This document shows, piece by piece, positions 8,874 through 17,100 of a DNA stretch of 64,000 nucleotides. Source of the DNA: JAZGGS01 sp963714405 (GTDB lineage Bacteria; Bacteroidota; Ignavibacteria; Ignavibacteriales; Ignavibacteriaceae); NCBI GenBank assembly GCA_963714405.1, contig CAVQOH010000006.1, positions 846,647 to 910,646 of the forward strand. Reading direction: 5' to 3'. A program made the position numbers and the translations under genes. The stretch's first letter is position 1. Each line of letters opens with the position of its first letter. The notes beneath the pieces are model-generated. The model ran no database searches. It saw only the letters and a list, made by a program, of their open reading frames with translations, and was not told the DNA's origin.

Positions 8874-10352
8874 CTATTTATTTGATAGATTAAACCAGCT
8901 TCCTAGTTTTTCAGCATCTTTCCTTTTATATGAGTTATGAAAAAACTCATTTTTGGAAAGATTATAATTATAATCATTTTCCCAAGTTTTTATGTTGTTA
9001 ACCACCTTGCCAATAGCATTTGTAATATACAATAGCTCATCATTTTTCATTGTGGGGTGAATTGACATTCTTACCCAGCCGGGTTTATCGGATAAATCTC
9101 CAGTATTAATTTTATCTGTAATTGTTTTAGAACGTGAAGGATCTACATGTAACAGGTAATGCCCATATGTTCCCGCACATGAACAACCGCCTCTAACTTG
9201 AATTCCAAAGCGATCGTTAAGCAGTTTTACTATTAAATTATAATGAATGTCTTCAACATAGAATGAAATTGCACCCAATCTGTTTTTTGTATTGCCTGCG
9301 AGTATGTGCAATCCGGAAATTTTTTGTAATTCTTCAAAAGCAATCTTAACCAGTTCTTTTTCACGCAACTGCATTTTTTTAATACCCATTTCTTCCTTTA
9401 GCTTTATGCAAAGAGCAGCTCGTATTGCCTGCAAAAATGCAGGAGTCCCACCATCTTCTCTCGCTTCAATATTGGATACAAATTTATGCTGCCCCCACGG
9501 GTTTGTCCAATCAACAGTTCCTCCACCGGGATGATCGGGAATTTTATTTTTATACAATTGAGAATCAAAAATCATTATTCCCGCAGAACCTGGACCACCT
9601 AAAAATTTATGCGGTGAGAAAAATATTGCATCAAGTTTTTCTTCTGGATCTTTGGGATGCATATCAATTTTTACGTAGGGGGCAGAAGCTGCAAAATCAA
9701 TAAAGCAATATCCACCATGCCTATGCATAATCTTTGCCATTTTATGATAAGGAGTGGAAATTCCGGTAACATTTGAACAAGCAGTGAATGCCCCTATTTT
9801 TAGTTTATTACTTTTGTACTTCTTTAACTTTCTTTCAAGATTTTCTACATCAACTAATCCATTTTCATCAGGATCTAACACAACCACATCTGCAATTGTC
9901 TCAAGCCATGTTGTTTGATTTGAATGATGCTCCATGTGAGTTACAAAAACAATTGGTCTTAATTTTTCAGGTAACTTCATATAATCTGATAACTGCTCGG
10001 GAACTTTTAATCCTAATAACCTTTGAAATTTGCAAATCAAACCAGTCATCCCTGAGCCAGCAGTTATAATAACATCATCTTTACCTGCATTGCAATGTTT
10101 TTTGATTATGTTCTGTGCTTCGTGATAAGCATTAGTCATCATTGTACCAGTAGTGCTGGATTCAGAATGTGTATTACCAACGAACGGTCCGAAATCACTA
10201 CTTATTTTTTCTTCAATTGATTTATACAATCTTCCACTCGCTATCCAATCAGCATAAATAATTTTTTTCTTTCCATATGGCGTAGCAGCAACTTTATTAA
10301 AACCAATTGTATTTTTTCTGAAATCTGTAAAGTATTTTTCTAGTTCATTCAT
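8874..10352 (-). CDS. Class V aminotransferase fold PLP enzyme (cysteine desulfurase-like)
   Basis: A 492-residue fold-type I PLP enzyme. Family marks are TGTMMTNAYHEA near the N-terminus, the His/Asp cofactor region (FVTHMEHHSN and FIDFAASAPYV), and the Schiff-base lysine in FFSPHKFLGGPGSAG. A Cys-rich loop, RGGCSCAGTYGHYLL, stands where cysteine desulfurases carry their catalytic Cys. About 70 residues beyond that loop lack a known motif. Cysteine desulfurases of the SufS/IscS type are near 400 residues, so this is a longer, separate branch whose substrate I cannot name. It lies upstream of the cytidylate-kinase-like gene on the same strand with a 125-base gap. Confidence 0.85.
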   Translation of the reverse strand: MNELEKYFTDFRKNTIGFNKVAATPYGKKKIIYADWIASGRLYKSIEEKISSDFGPFVGNTHSESSTTGTMMTNAYHEAQNIIKKHCNAGKDDVIITAGSGMTGLICKFQRLLGLKVPEQLSDYMKLPEKLRPIVFVTHMEHHSNQTTWLETIADVVVLDPDENGLVDVENLERKLKKYKSNKLKIGAFTACSNVTGISTPYHKMAKIMHRHGGYCFIDFAASAPYVKIDMHPKDPEEKLDAIFFSPHKFLGGPGSAGIMIFDSQLYKNKIPDHPGGGTVDWTNPWGQHKFVSNIEAREDGGTPAFLQAIRAALCIKLKEEMGIKKMQLREKELVKIAFEELQKISGLHILAGNTKNRLGAISFYVEDIHYNLIVKLLNDRFGIQVRGGCSCAGTYGHYLLHVDPSRSKTITDKINTGDLSDKPGWVRMSIHPTMKNDELLYITNAIGKVVNNIKTWENDYNYNLSKNEFFHNSYKRKDAEKLGSWFNLSNK

Positions 10353-10512
10353 ATAGTTATTTATTTAAATTTCTTTTATGAAAAGTGAATATAATAAATT
10401 GAGAGACTCAATTCATCATTCTAAAAAATTCTGATAAAAAATCATCTGCAATTTTATAATTTTTTCTTTATCAATTTTGTAACTTATTATTGTTTTAGGT
10501 AAAAAATAATTT

Positions 10513-11439
10513 ATGATGAAATACATAATCGGAATAGACGGTGGTGGAACAAAAACCGAATGCGTAGTTGCAGATCTTTCAGGCAAAATTTTTCACAGTA
10601 ATTTGGGGAAACCCTCAAACTTTTTAGCAATAGGAATTGATGCTGCGGTAAGAAATTTATTTAACTTAGTTGAAAGTTCTCTTTTTAAAATTGAAGCAAA
10701 CTTTACAGAAATTGAAATACTTTTAATTGGTACAGCTGGCGCTGGAAGAAAAAAAGATGCAACACTTCTTGAAGATAAATTCATTGAATATGCAAACACC
10801 GAAGGGATTAATATTAATTCAGTAAAAATTGTAAGTGATGCACAAATAGCTTTAGAAGGCGCATTCAGTGGAAAACCCGGATGTATTATTATTGCAGGAA
10901 CTGGATCGATTATTATTGGCAAGGATAATAAAGGTTTAATTCATCGCAGCGGAGGATTTGGTAGATTGATTGGTGATGAAGGAAGTGGTTACTCAATTGG
11001 TAAAAAAGCATTATCCCTCACTGCAAAGGAACTTGATGGATATTATAAAACAACATTAATTAGCAAACTGATTTGTACAAAATTTAAAGTTTCCTCGCTT
11101 CAGGATTTAATTTCAACCGTTTACAAAAAGGATTTTGATATTGCTTCTGTTGCAACATTGGTTTTGAAAGCTGCAAATGAAAATAATGCTACTGCAATAC
11201 AAATTCTTAATGAAGAAGCAGATGAACTTTTGGTACAGTTTAGATCGTTATTAAAAAAAATGAGTATGGGAAAAACAGAGCTTGTTTTTTCAGGAAGTTT
11301 AATTTCAAATAATAATATTTATTCCGAACTGTTAAGTAAAAAGATTGCCAAAAATTTTCCATCAGTTAAAATTAAGAATCCTGATTATTCTCCAGTGGAA
11401 GGAGCAATCGCCCTGGCAAAGGATATACTAAATGCATAA
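10513..11439 (+). CDS. BadF/BadG/BcrA/BcrD-family kinase, likely N-acetylglucosamine / MurNAc kinase
   Basis: A 308-residue ASKHA-fold kinase. The phosphate-1 loop is IGIDGGGTKTECVVAD at residues ~5-20. The phosphate-2 loop is IIIAGTGSIIIG, followed by GGFGRLIGDEGSGYSIG, which is characteristic of GlcNAc kinase/MurK members of this family. The gene overlaps the next by eight bases, and that gene is an AmpG-like permease. Two downstream genes encode a serine hydrolase and a NagZ-like glucosaminidase. The context argues strongly for phosphorylation of GlcNAc and/or MurNAc released from peptidoglycan. Which sugar is preferred cannot be read from the sequence. Confidence 0.88.
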   Translation: MMKYIIGIDGGGTKTECVVADLSGKIFHSNLGKPSNFLAIGIDAAVRNLFNLVESSLFKIEANFTEIEILLIGTAGAGRKKDATLLEDKFIEYANTEGININSVKIVSDAQIALEGAFSGKPGCIIIAGTGSIIIGKDNKGLIHRSGGFGRLIGDEGSGYSIGKKALSLTAKELDGYYKTTLISKLICTKFKVSSLQDLISTVYKKDFDIASVATLVLKAANENNATAIQILNEEADELLVQFRSLLKKMSMGKTELVFSGSLISNNNIYSELLSKKIAKNFPSVKIKNPDYSPVEGAIALAKDILNA

Positions 11440-12712
11440 AAAGGAATATCGAAATCCTTGGGCATGGTTACCTTCGCTCTATGTTGCAGAAGGATTTCCG
11501 TATGTTATAGTGATGACTGTATCTGTTATTATGTATAAACGGTTAGGCATTTCAAATACAGAAATTGCTTTATACACCAGCTGGCTATACTTACCGTGGG
11601 TAATAAAACCACTATGGAGTCCATTTGTTGATCTTATAAAAACAAAACGGGTATGGATAGTTATAAGCCAGTTACTCATTGGTGCAGGATTAGCAGGTAT
11701 CGCATTTACAATTCCTGCAGCAAAATTTTTTCAATATACGCTAGCTTTTTTTTGGCTTTTAGCATTCAGTTCTGCAACACACGATATTGCCGCAGATGGT
11801 TTTTACATGCTTGGTTTAACAAAACATCACCAGGCTTTTTTTGTAGGTGTTCGTGCAACATTTTACAGGATTGCTTTTCTATCCGGACAAGGATTATTGG
11901 TAATACTTGCAGGGCAGATTGAATCAAGCAGTGGTGACATTGCTTATGCATGGATGGTAACATTTTTTATTTTAAGCGGATTGTTCATAGTATTTTTTAT
12001 CTATCACTATTTCGTTCTTCCCTATCCAAATTCTGATTCTTTAAGAAATAAAATTGCTGAAGAAAATTTTTTAAAAAACTTTTTAACCACATTTACTGTA
12101 TTCTTCAAGAAAAAACACATTGTAATTATTCTTGGATTTATACTTCTCTACAGGTTTGGTGAAGCACAGCTTGTAAAGATGGCATCACCATTTTTACTTG
12201 ATCCAGTTAATGCAGGTGGATTAGCACTAACTACCAGCCAGGTGGGTTTTGTTTATGGAACCGTGGGAGTTATTGCACTTTCTGCAGGGGGAATTCTGGG
12301 CGGAATTGCAGCTGCAAAACATGGTCTAAAATTTTGGATTTGGTGGATGCTAGTAGCGATAAATATTCCTAATCTTGTTTATGTTTATCTTGCGTTTACA
12401 CAAACTACAGACTTTTTATTGATCAACACTGCCATTGCTATAGAGCAGTTCGGTTACGGATTTGGATTTACAGCTTTTATGCTATATCTCATTTACATTT
12501 CTGAAGGAGAATTTAAAACAGCACATTATGCAATAGCAACCGGTTTTATGGCACTTGGAATGATGCTGCCCGGTATGGCAAGCGGTTGGCTGCAGGAGTT
12601 ATTAGGTTATCAGCAATTTTTTATATGGGTTTGTATATCAACTATTCCTGCATTCATAATTACAAAATTTATTTCAATTGATCCAGAATTTGGCAGAAAG
12701 AGTTCTGAATGA
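11432..12712 (+). CDS. AmpG-like MFS permease (muropeptide uptake)
   Basis: A 426-residue major facilitator protein with about twelve hydrophobic segments. It begins NPWAWLPSLYVAEGFPYVIV, and residues 45-65 carry YTSWLYLPWVIKPLWSPFVD, the N-terminal signature of the AmpG/PAT subfamily. A second signature, SATHDIAADGFYML, is also present. AmpG imports anhydro-muropeptides across the inner membrane for murein recycling. The neighbours fit exactly: an amino-sugar kinase overlapping upstream and a serine hydrolase overlapping downstream by four bases (ATGA). Since the glucosaminidase of this operon appears exported, the substrate might be free amino sugars or peptides rather than intact muropeptides. 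Confidence 0.88.
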   Translation: MHKKEYRNPWAWLPSLYVAEGFPYVIVMTVSVIMYKRLGISNTEIALYTSWLYLPWVIKPLWSPFVDLIKTKRVWIVISQLLIGAGLAGIAFTIPAAKFFQYTLAFFWLLAFSSATHDIAADGFYMLGLTKHHQAFFVGVRATFYRIAFLSGQGLLVILAGQIESSSGDIAYAWMVTFFILSGLFIVFFIYHYFVLPYPNSDSLRNKIAEENFLKNFLTTFTVFFKKKHIVIILGFILLYRFGEAQLVKMASPFLLDPVNAGGLALTTSQVGFVYGTVGVIALSAGGILGGIAAAKHGLKFWIWWMLVAINIPNLVYVYLAFTQTTDFLLINTAIAIEQFGYGFGFTAFMLYLIYISEGEFKTAHYAIATGFMALGMMLPGMASGWLQELLGYQQFFIWVCISTIPAFIITKFISIDPEFGRKSSE

Positions 12713-13863
12713 AAAAGTTTTCTTTAGCTATCCTTCTTTTATTATTATCGGCATTGTTTGCGGTATGTAACAGCAATACTGATAAAAACTTAATCAAGTT
12801 CAATAAAGAAAAATTTGAGATGGTAGATTCTATTATAGTAAATGCTATTAAAGAGAATGCCTTTCCCGGTGCAGTTATAATTATTTCAAAAGATGGTAAC
12901 ATTATTTATGAAAAAGGATTTGGGCATTTTACCTATGATGAATCTTCTACTAAAGTCAACAATAACACAATTTATGATATTGCTTCTTTAACTAAAGTTA
13001 TTGCAACTACAACAGCAGCGATGATTTGTTTAGATAGAAGTTTATTTAAACTTGATGATCCTGTTTATAAATACATCCCTGAGTTTGTCAAAAACGGGAA
13101 AGAACAGATTACAATAAAAAATTTACTGCTGCATAACAGCGGTTTACCTGCTTGGAAAAAATTTTACAATCAAAATCTTGATGCAGATTCCATAATACAA
13201 AATATTTATGCTGTAACTCCTGAATTTAAAGCAAATACAAAAACAGTTTACTCAGATTTAGGTTTTATTGTACTTGGTAAAATTATTGAAAGCGTTACTA
13301 GTAAAAGTCTGAATGGTTTTTGTAATGATGAGATATTTAATACATTGGAAATGAAAAACACTTACTTCAATCCACCTGATTCTGTTAAATTAAGAATTCC
13401 GCCAACAGAAATTGATAACTATTGGCGAAATAAGTTAATAAAAGGTGAAGTGCATGATGAAACTTCTGCACTTTTAGGTGGGGTTGCAGGTCATGCAGGT
13501 TTATTTTCTACTGCAAAGGATTTAAGTATATTATGCCAGATGCTTTTGGATGATGGAAAGATTAATGGCAAACCATTTATTAAGCAGGAAACTATTAAAT
13601 TATTTACAGAAAGATATTCAACTGAAAGTACGCGTGCACTGGGATGGGATACCAGATCAGAAATAAAATCTTCTGCAGGAATTAAATTTAATAAAACATC
13701 TTTTGGGCACACAGGATTTACAGGTACATCCATCTGGATTGATCCGGAAAGAAAGTTATTTGTAGTATTTTTAACAAACAGGGTTTATCCAACAAGGGAT
13801 AATAGAAAAATATCCGCGGTAAGACCAAAATTGCACGATGCTGTTATAGATGCAATTGATTGA
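12709..13863 (+). CDS. Exported serine hydrolase lipoprotein (beta-lactamase class C / DD-peptidase fold)
   Basis: A 384-residue protein with a lipoprotein-type leader (LLLSALFAVC, Cys20). The penicillin-recognising-enzyme motifs are intact: SxxK as SLTK at residues 93-96, the tyrosine motif in VYSDLGFIVLGK, and the third motif as GHTGFTG near the end. Such class C-like hydrolases act on D-Ala-containing or ester substrates in the periplasm; a muropeptide esterase or peptidase is likely here. Its start overlaps the permease stop (ATGA). It shares its fold with the C-terminal domain of the next gene, in which these catalytic residues are lost, so the pair may be an active enzyme and a degenerate paralogue. 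Confidence 0.9.
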   Translation: MKKFSLAILLLLLSALFAVCNSNTDKNLIKFNKEKFEMVDSIIVNAIKENAFPGAVIIISKDGNIIYEKGFGHFTYDESSTKVNNNTIYDIASLTKVIATTTAAMICLDRSLFKLDDPVYKYIPEFVKNGKEQITIKNLLLHNSGLPAWKKFYNQNLDADSIIQNIYAVTPEFKANTKTVYSDLGFIVLGKIIESVTSKSLNGFCNDEIFNTLEMKNTYFNPPDSVKLRIPPTEIDNYWRNKLIKGEVHDETSALLGGVAGHAGLFSTAKDLSILCQMLLDDGKINGKPFIKQETIKLFTERYSTESTRALGWDTRSEIKSSAGIKFNKTSFGHTGFTGTSIWIDPERKLFVVFLTNRVYPTRDNRKISAVRPKLHDAVIDAID

Positions 13864-13910
13864 GGGACAGGACCTTATACAAACCAATGATTTTAATTTA
13901 ACTTAACCGA

Positions 13911-16799
13911 ATGGCTGCAAAAAAAATAGCAAATAGTGTTTTTATTGGAATGATTTTATTCCTGATAATATTATTGTTCCCATCGCAAACAACTTCATCT
14001 GATAATATCAACTTCAGTGATAATAAGTACCCATCTGTTTTTAATCTTACTGAAAAAGATAAAGGATGGATTGAAAGTAAAATAAATGAAATGACTTTGT
14101 ATGAAAAGTGCGCACAATTGATTATGCCTGCAGTTTACAGAAATGATTTGGAACCAGGTTCGAGTGGTTACAATAAGATAATCTCACTAGTAAAAGAAAA
14201 AAAAGTTGGCGGATTAATTCTATATCAAGGTGCATTAGTTGAGCAGGCAAAGTTTATAAACGATGTGCAAAAAATATCAGATATACCATTGTTAATTGCA
14301 TCGGATTTTGAAAGAGGATTAGGTACAAGAATTGATGATGCAACAGAATTTCCACACGCAATGGCAGTTGGTTCTGCTAATGATGTAGCTTATGCATTTG
14401 AAATGGGTAAAGCAATTTCAATAGAAAGCAGGTTGATTGGCGTTCATTGGAATTTTGCACCAGTAGCTGATATTAACAATAATCCTCTTAATCCTATTAT
14501 AAACATAAGAGCTTTTTCTGAGAACAAGTATGAAGTTGCAGACTATGTGGAAGCATTTATTGAAGGGGCAAAAGAAGAAAGAACTTTAACAACTGTTAAA
14601 CACTTTCCGGGTCATGGAAATACTACAATTGATTCACATCTGGATCTTCCGAAAATAAATGGCAGCAAAGATTTTTTAATTAAAAATGAGCTGTATCCTT
14701 TTATAAAAGCAATTGACTCAAAGGTTCATTCAGTAATGTTAGGTCACCTTAATGTTCCTTCTCTGGAAGCTATAAAAGGCATTCCCTCATCTCTTTCAGA
14801 ATCAATAGTTAATCATCTTCTTAAACGGGAGCTGGGATTTGATGGTTTGATCATTACTGACGCGATGATAATGGAAGCTATTACAAAAGATTACTCAACT
14901 GAAGAGGCAGCTGTACTTGCTGTAATGGCAGGTAATGATGTTATTCTTATGCCACCAGATGAAGAAACTGCTATTACTGCTTTAAATCTTGCCGTGTATT
15001 CAGGAAAGATTAGCATAGAAAGAATAAATGAAAGTGTAAGAAAGATTCTTGCTGCTAAAAGATGGCTTAAGATTGAGGAAAACAAGTATTCTGATATTGA
15101 AAATATTGAACAGCAGCTAAATATTAAAGAGCATATTAACATTGCAAAACAGATAGCTGAAAACTCAATCACTTTATTAAAAAACGATGGCGATATTCTT
15201 CCCTTACATTTAAACGAATATAAAAATATTTATTGTGTTACTCTTACTGATCAACTGGGCTCAGAAAAAGCAAGTTATTTCCAGAATATTTTTGAAGATC
15301 GCGTTGGAAATGTAAAATCAGAATTATTTACTAAAACAAGTAAAAGGAGAGATTATAATTATCTTCTAAAAGAAATAAAAAATGAAAGTGCTGATCTTAT
15401 AATCCTTTCAACATTCCTGGATATTAAAACTTATCAGGGACCGATTAACTTAGCAGCTGAACAAACAGATTTTATTGCAGGCGTTTTACGAAGCGGTGTA
15501 CCAACAGTTTTGTTAAGTTTTAAAAATCCTTACCTGCTTTATCTTTTTCCGGAATCCACTACTTATCTTAATGCGTTTAGTCATTCAGGAGTTTCTCAAA
15601 AAGCTATGCTTAGAGCTATCCTTGGTGAGATTGATATTAACGGGACACTTCCCATAACAATTCCTCAAAGCGGTATCGCTTTCAGAGAAGGAATAAAATT
15701 AAAAAAGTCATTGATTACTACAATTGATAAGAGTGCGGAGAGCAGGATTAATACCGTTTTATTTGAACAAAAAATAAAATCATTATTAAATGAACATCAT
15801 TTCCCTGGAATTTCGATTTACGTAGGCAGCAATAATAAAATTTTATATAAAAATTCAGTTGGTAATTCTGTAATTGATGGTCATTCAAAAAAATTAATTG
15901 AAGGTGAAATTTTTCGCCTTGGTTCTTTAACCGGATTTATTGCAACCATGCAAGCTGTAATGATGTTAGTGGATGAGAAAAAAATATCTTTAGATGAAAG
16001 GGCTTATTACTATTTACCACTGCTAAATGATGAAGAAAAAAGAAATATAACAATTGAACATCTTTTAACTCACAAATCAGGTTTTGCAGACAATATAAAT
16101 AATCTTAATTCAAGCTGGGTTGAAGATAAACTTGTAGATGAATTATTGAAGCAAAATCTTATTAACTCACCCGGGGCTGAACAGAGATATAGTATTATTA
16201 ATTTTATAGTACTTCAAAAAATTATTGAGTTTATTAGCGGGAATAAAATGGATATGTTTCTTTCAGAACAATTTTATTCTCCAATCGGCATGAAGCAAAC
16301 CTATTTTCGTTCAAAATCAGATTCACTTAATTTAGGTTTTAACTCTGTTGATTATCAGCAATCGATATATACTTCTCCAAAAGATGCAGATGATGTGATT
16401 CTTGAAATAATGAATGGTGTTTCTGGTTTTAATGGATTGTATTCTACCACTTCTGATCTTGCAACTTTTGCTCAAATGCTTTTACAAAAAGGTTATTATG
16501 ATGACACACAATATTTAAAAACAAAAACTCTTGCAAATTGGTTATCAATTAAAAATGAAATCATACCAAAAAGTAAGCGTACAAAACCTTACACTACAAT
16601 GTATAACGGTGATGAAGTCAGCAGCCCTCGTGATGGATTTCTATTTATAGATTCCTATGGTTCAGCAATGATGATAGATATTGAAAAGCAAATATTTTTA
16701 ATTGTGTTAAGCAATCCTGGAATTCGGAATCCTGATAACCAAAGTTTTGTTGAGCTTTTTAACAATTTAAATGAATTTGTTTCCATAATAACAGAATAG
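13911..16799 (+). CDS. Exported NagZ-like GH3 beta-N-acetylglucosaminidase fused to a degenerate serine-hydrolase domain
   Basis: A 962-residue protein. Residues ~7-25 are a hydrophobic signal or anchor. Residues ~50-390 are a GH3 catalytic domain with the NagZ signature KHFPGHGNT (230-238), the D-x-H dyad in DSHLDLP (His243, general acid) and the nucleophile Asp317 in ITDAMIME. A GH3 C-terminal alpha/beta region follows. From ~residue 640 a beta-lactamase-type domain begins; its SxxK site reads SLTG (Ser672, with Gly675 replacing Lys), YxN reads YSI, and no HTG triad is seen. Fusions of this kind are known in Bacteroidota, normally with the serine site intact. The enzyme should release GlcNAc from murein outside the cytoplasm, feeding the permease and kinase of the same operon. 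Confidence 0.9.
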   Translation: MAAKKIANSVFIGMILFLIILLFPSQTTSSDNINFSDNKYPSVFNLTEKDKGWIESKINEMTLYEKCAQLIMPAVYRNDLEPGSSGYNKIISLVKEKKVGGLILYQGALVEQAKFINDVQKISDIPLLIASDFERGLGTRIDDATEFPHAMAVGSANDVAYAFEMGKAISIESRLIGVHWNFAPVADINNNPLNPIINIRAFSENKYEVADYVEAFIEGAKEERTLTTVKHFPGHGNTTIDSHLDLPKINGSKDFLIKNELYPFIKAIDSKVHSVMLGHLNVPSLEAIKGIPSSLSESIVNHLLKRELGFDGLIITDAMIMEAITKDYSTEEAAVLAVMAGNDVILMPPDEETAITALNLAVYSGKISIERINESVRKILAAKRWLKIEENKYSDIENIEQQLNIKEHINIAKQIAENSITLLKNDGDILPLHLNEYKNIYCVTLTDQLGSEKASYFQNIFEDRVGNVKSELFTKTSKRRDYNYLLKEIKNESADLIILSTFLDIKTYQGPINLAAEQTDFIAGVLRSGVPTVLLSFKNPYLLYLFPESTTYLNAFSHSGVSQKAMLRAILGEIDINGTLPITIPQSGIAFREGIKLKKSLITTIDKSAESRINTVLFEQKIKSLLNEHHFPGISIYVGSNNKILYKNSVGNSVIDGHSKKLIEGEIFRLGSLTGFIATMQAVMMLVDEKKISLDERAYYYLPLLNDEEKRNITIEHLLTHKSGFADNINNLNSSWVEDKLVDELLKQNLINSPGAEQRYSIINFIVLQKIIEFISGNKMDMFLSEQFYSPIGMKQTYFRSKSDSLNLGFNSVDYQQSIYTSPKDADDVILEIMNGVSGFNGLYSTTSDLATFAQMLLQKGYYDDTQYLKTKTLANWLSIKNEIIPKSKRTKPYTTMYNGDEVSSPRDGFLFIDSYGSAMMIDIEKQIFLIVLSNPGIRNPDNQSFVELFNNLNEFVSIITE

Positions 16800-16817
16800 A
16801 TACAATTCTTTATTGTG

Positions 16818-16837
16818 ATATTGCTTCAGAGCAATAT
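16818..16837 (+). terminator. Hairpin downstream of the NagZ-like gene, weak terminator candidate
   Basis: A perfect 7-base inverted repeat, ATATTGC and GCAATAT, around the loop TTCAGA begins 18 bases after the stop codon. It is AT-rich and not followed by a T run, so rho-independent termination would be inefficient. It may be the stub of a transcript end. Confidence 0.35.
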
Positions 16838-16906
16838 AAGAATTCACATGCTAAAAAGTTATTTTTAAAAGATAGAAGACCCGAGCTTTATTCTGATTGG
16901 TTAAGC
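16834..16906 (+). repeat. Diverged repeat element 1, copy A
   Basis: Shares ATATAAGAA, AAAAGATAGAAGAC, TTTATTCTGATTG and a following TTAA, in the same order, with 20,172-20,236. Overall similarity is roughly three quarters by eye. The two copies flank the ThDP enzyme / aldehyde dehydrogenase pair. Confidence 0.6.
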
Positions 16907-16993
16907 AAATAGTTTTTACGCCCTTAACTGATCATAATTAAACTGTACTCATCAAAAACCTTGTATAACAATTGGAATAAAGGTAAACATTCG

Positions 16994-17044
16994 TTTATCT
17001 TATTATTGTTATTATTCCAGATTCTTAAATTCTTTTAGCGCATA
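16994..17044 (+). repeat. Diverged repeat element 2, copy A
   Basis: Aligns with 20,906-20,956 through TTATTAT, TTATTCCAG, AAATTCTTTT and GCAT at constant spacing, roughly three quarters identical by eye. Each copy lies about 50-60 bases upstream of a plus-strand start codon, so it may carry promoter or leader sequence. Confidence 0.55.
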
Positions 17045-17100
17045 GATGAAAATATTTCTGAGCCATTACAACTAATTTTAAATAAAAACTAAATAAACTT

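Larger units (their letters stand above)
16800..17100 (+). other. Intergenic region without a gene, holding a hairpin and two repeated segments
   Basis: No credible ORF or RNA gene. It contains a hairpin just after the NagZ-like gene, and two AT-rich segments that recur in the same order at 20,172-20,236 and 20,906-20,956. One frame of the first segment reads AKKLFLKDRRPELYSDWLSK then stop, possibly the remnant C-terminus of a lost gene. No clear promoter box was found before the ATG at 17,101. Confidence 0.6.

Noticed and set aside
16846..16912. Short frame reading AKKLFLKDRRPELYSDWLSK considered as a small gene
   Set aside because: It has no start codon with a binding site in a sensible place, and the related copy at 20,172 does not keep the frame. 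At most it is a gene remnant.
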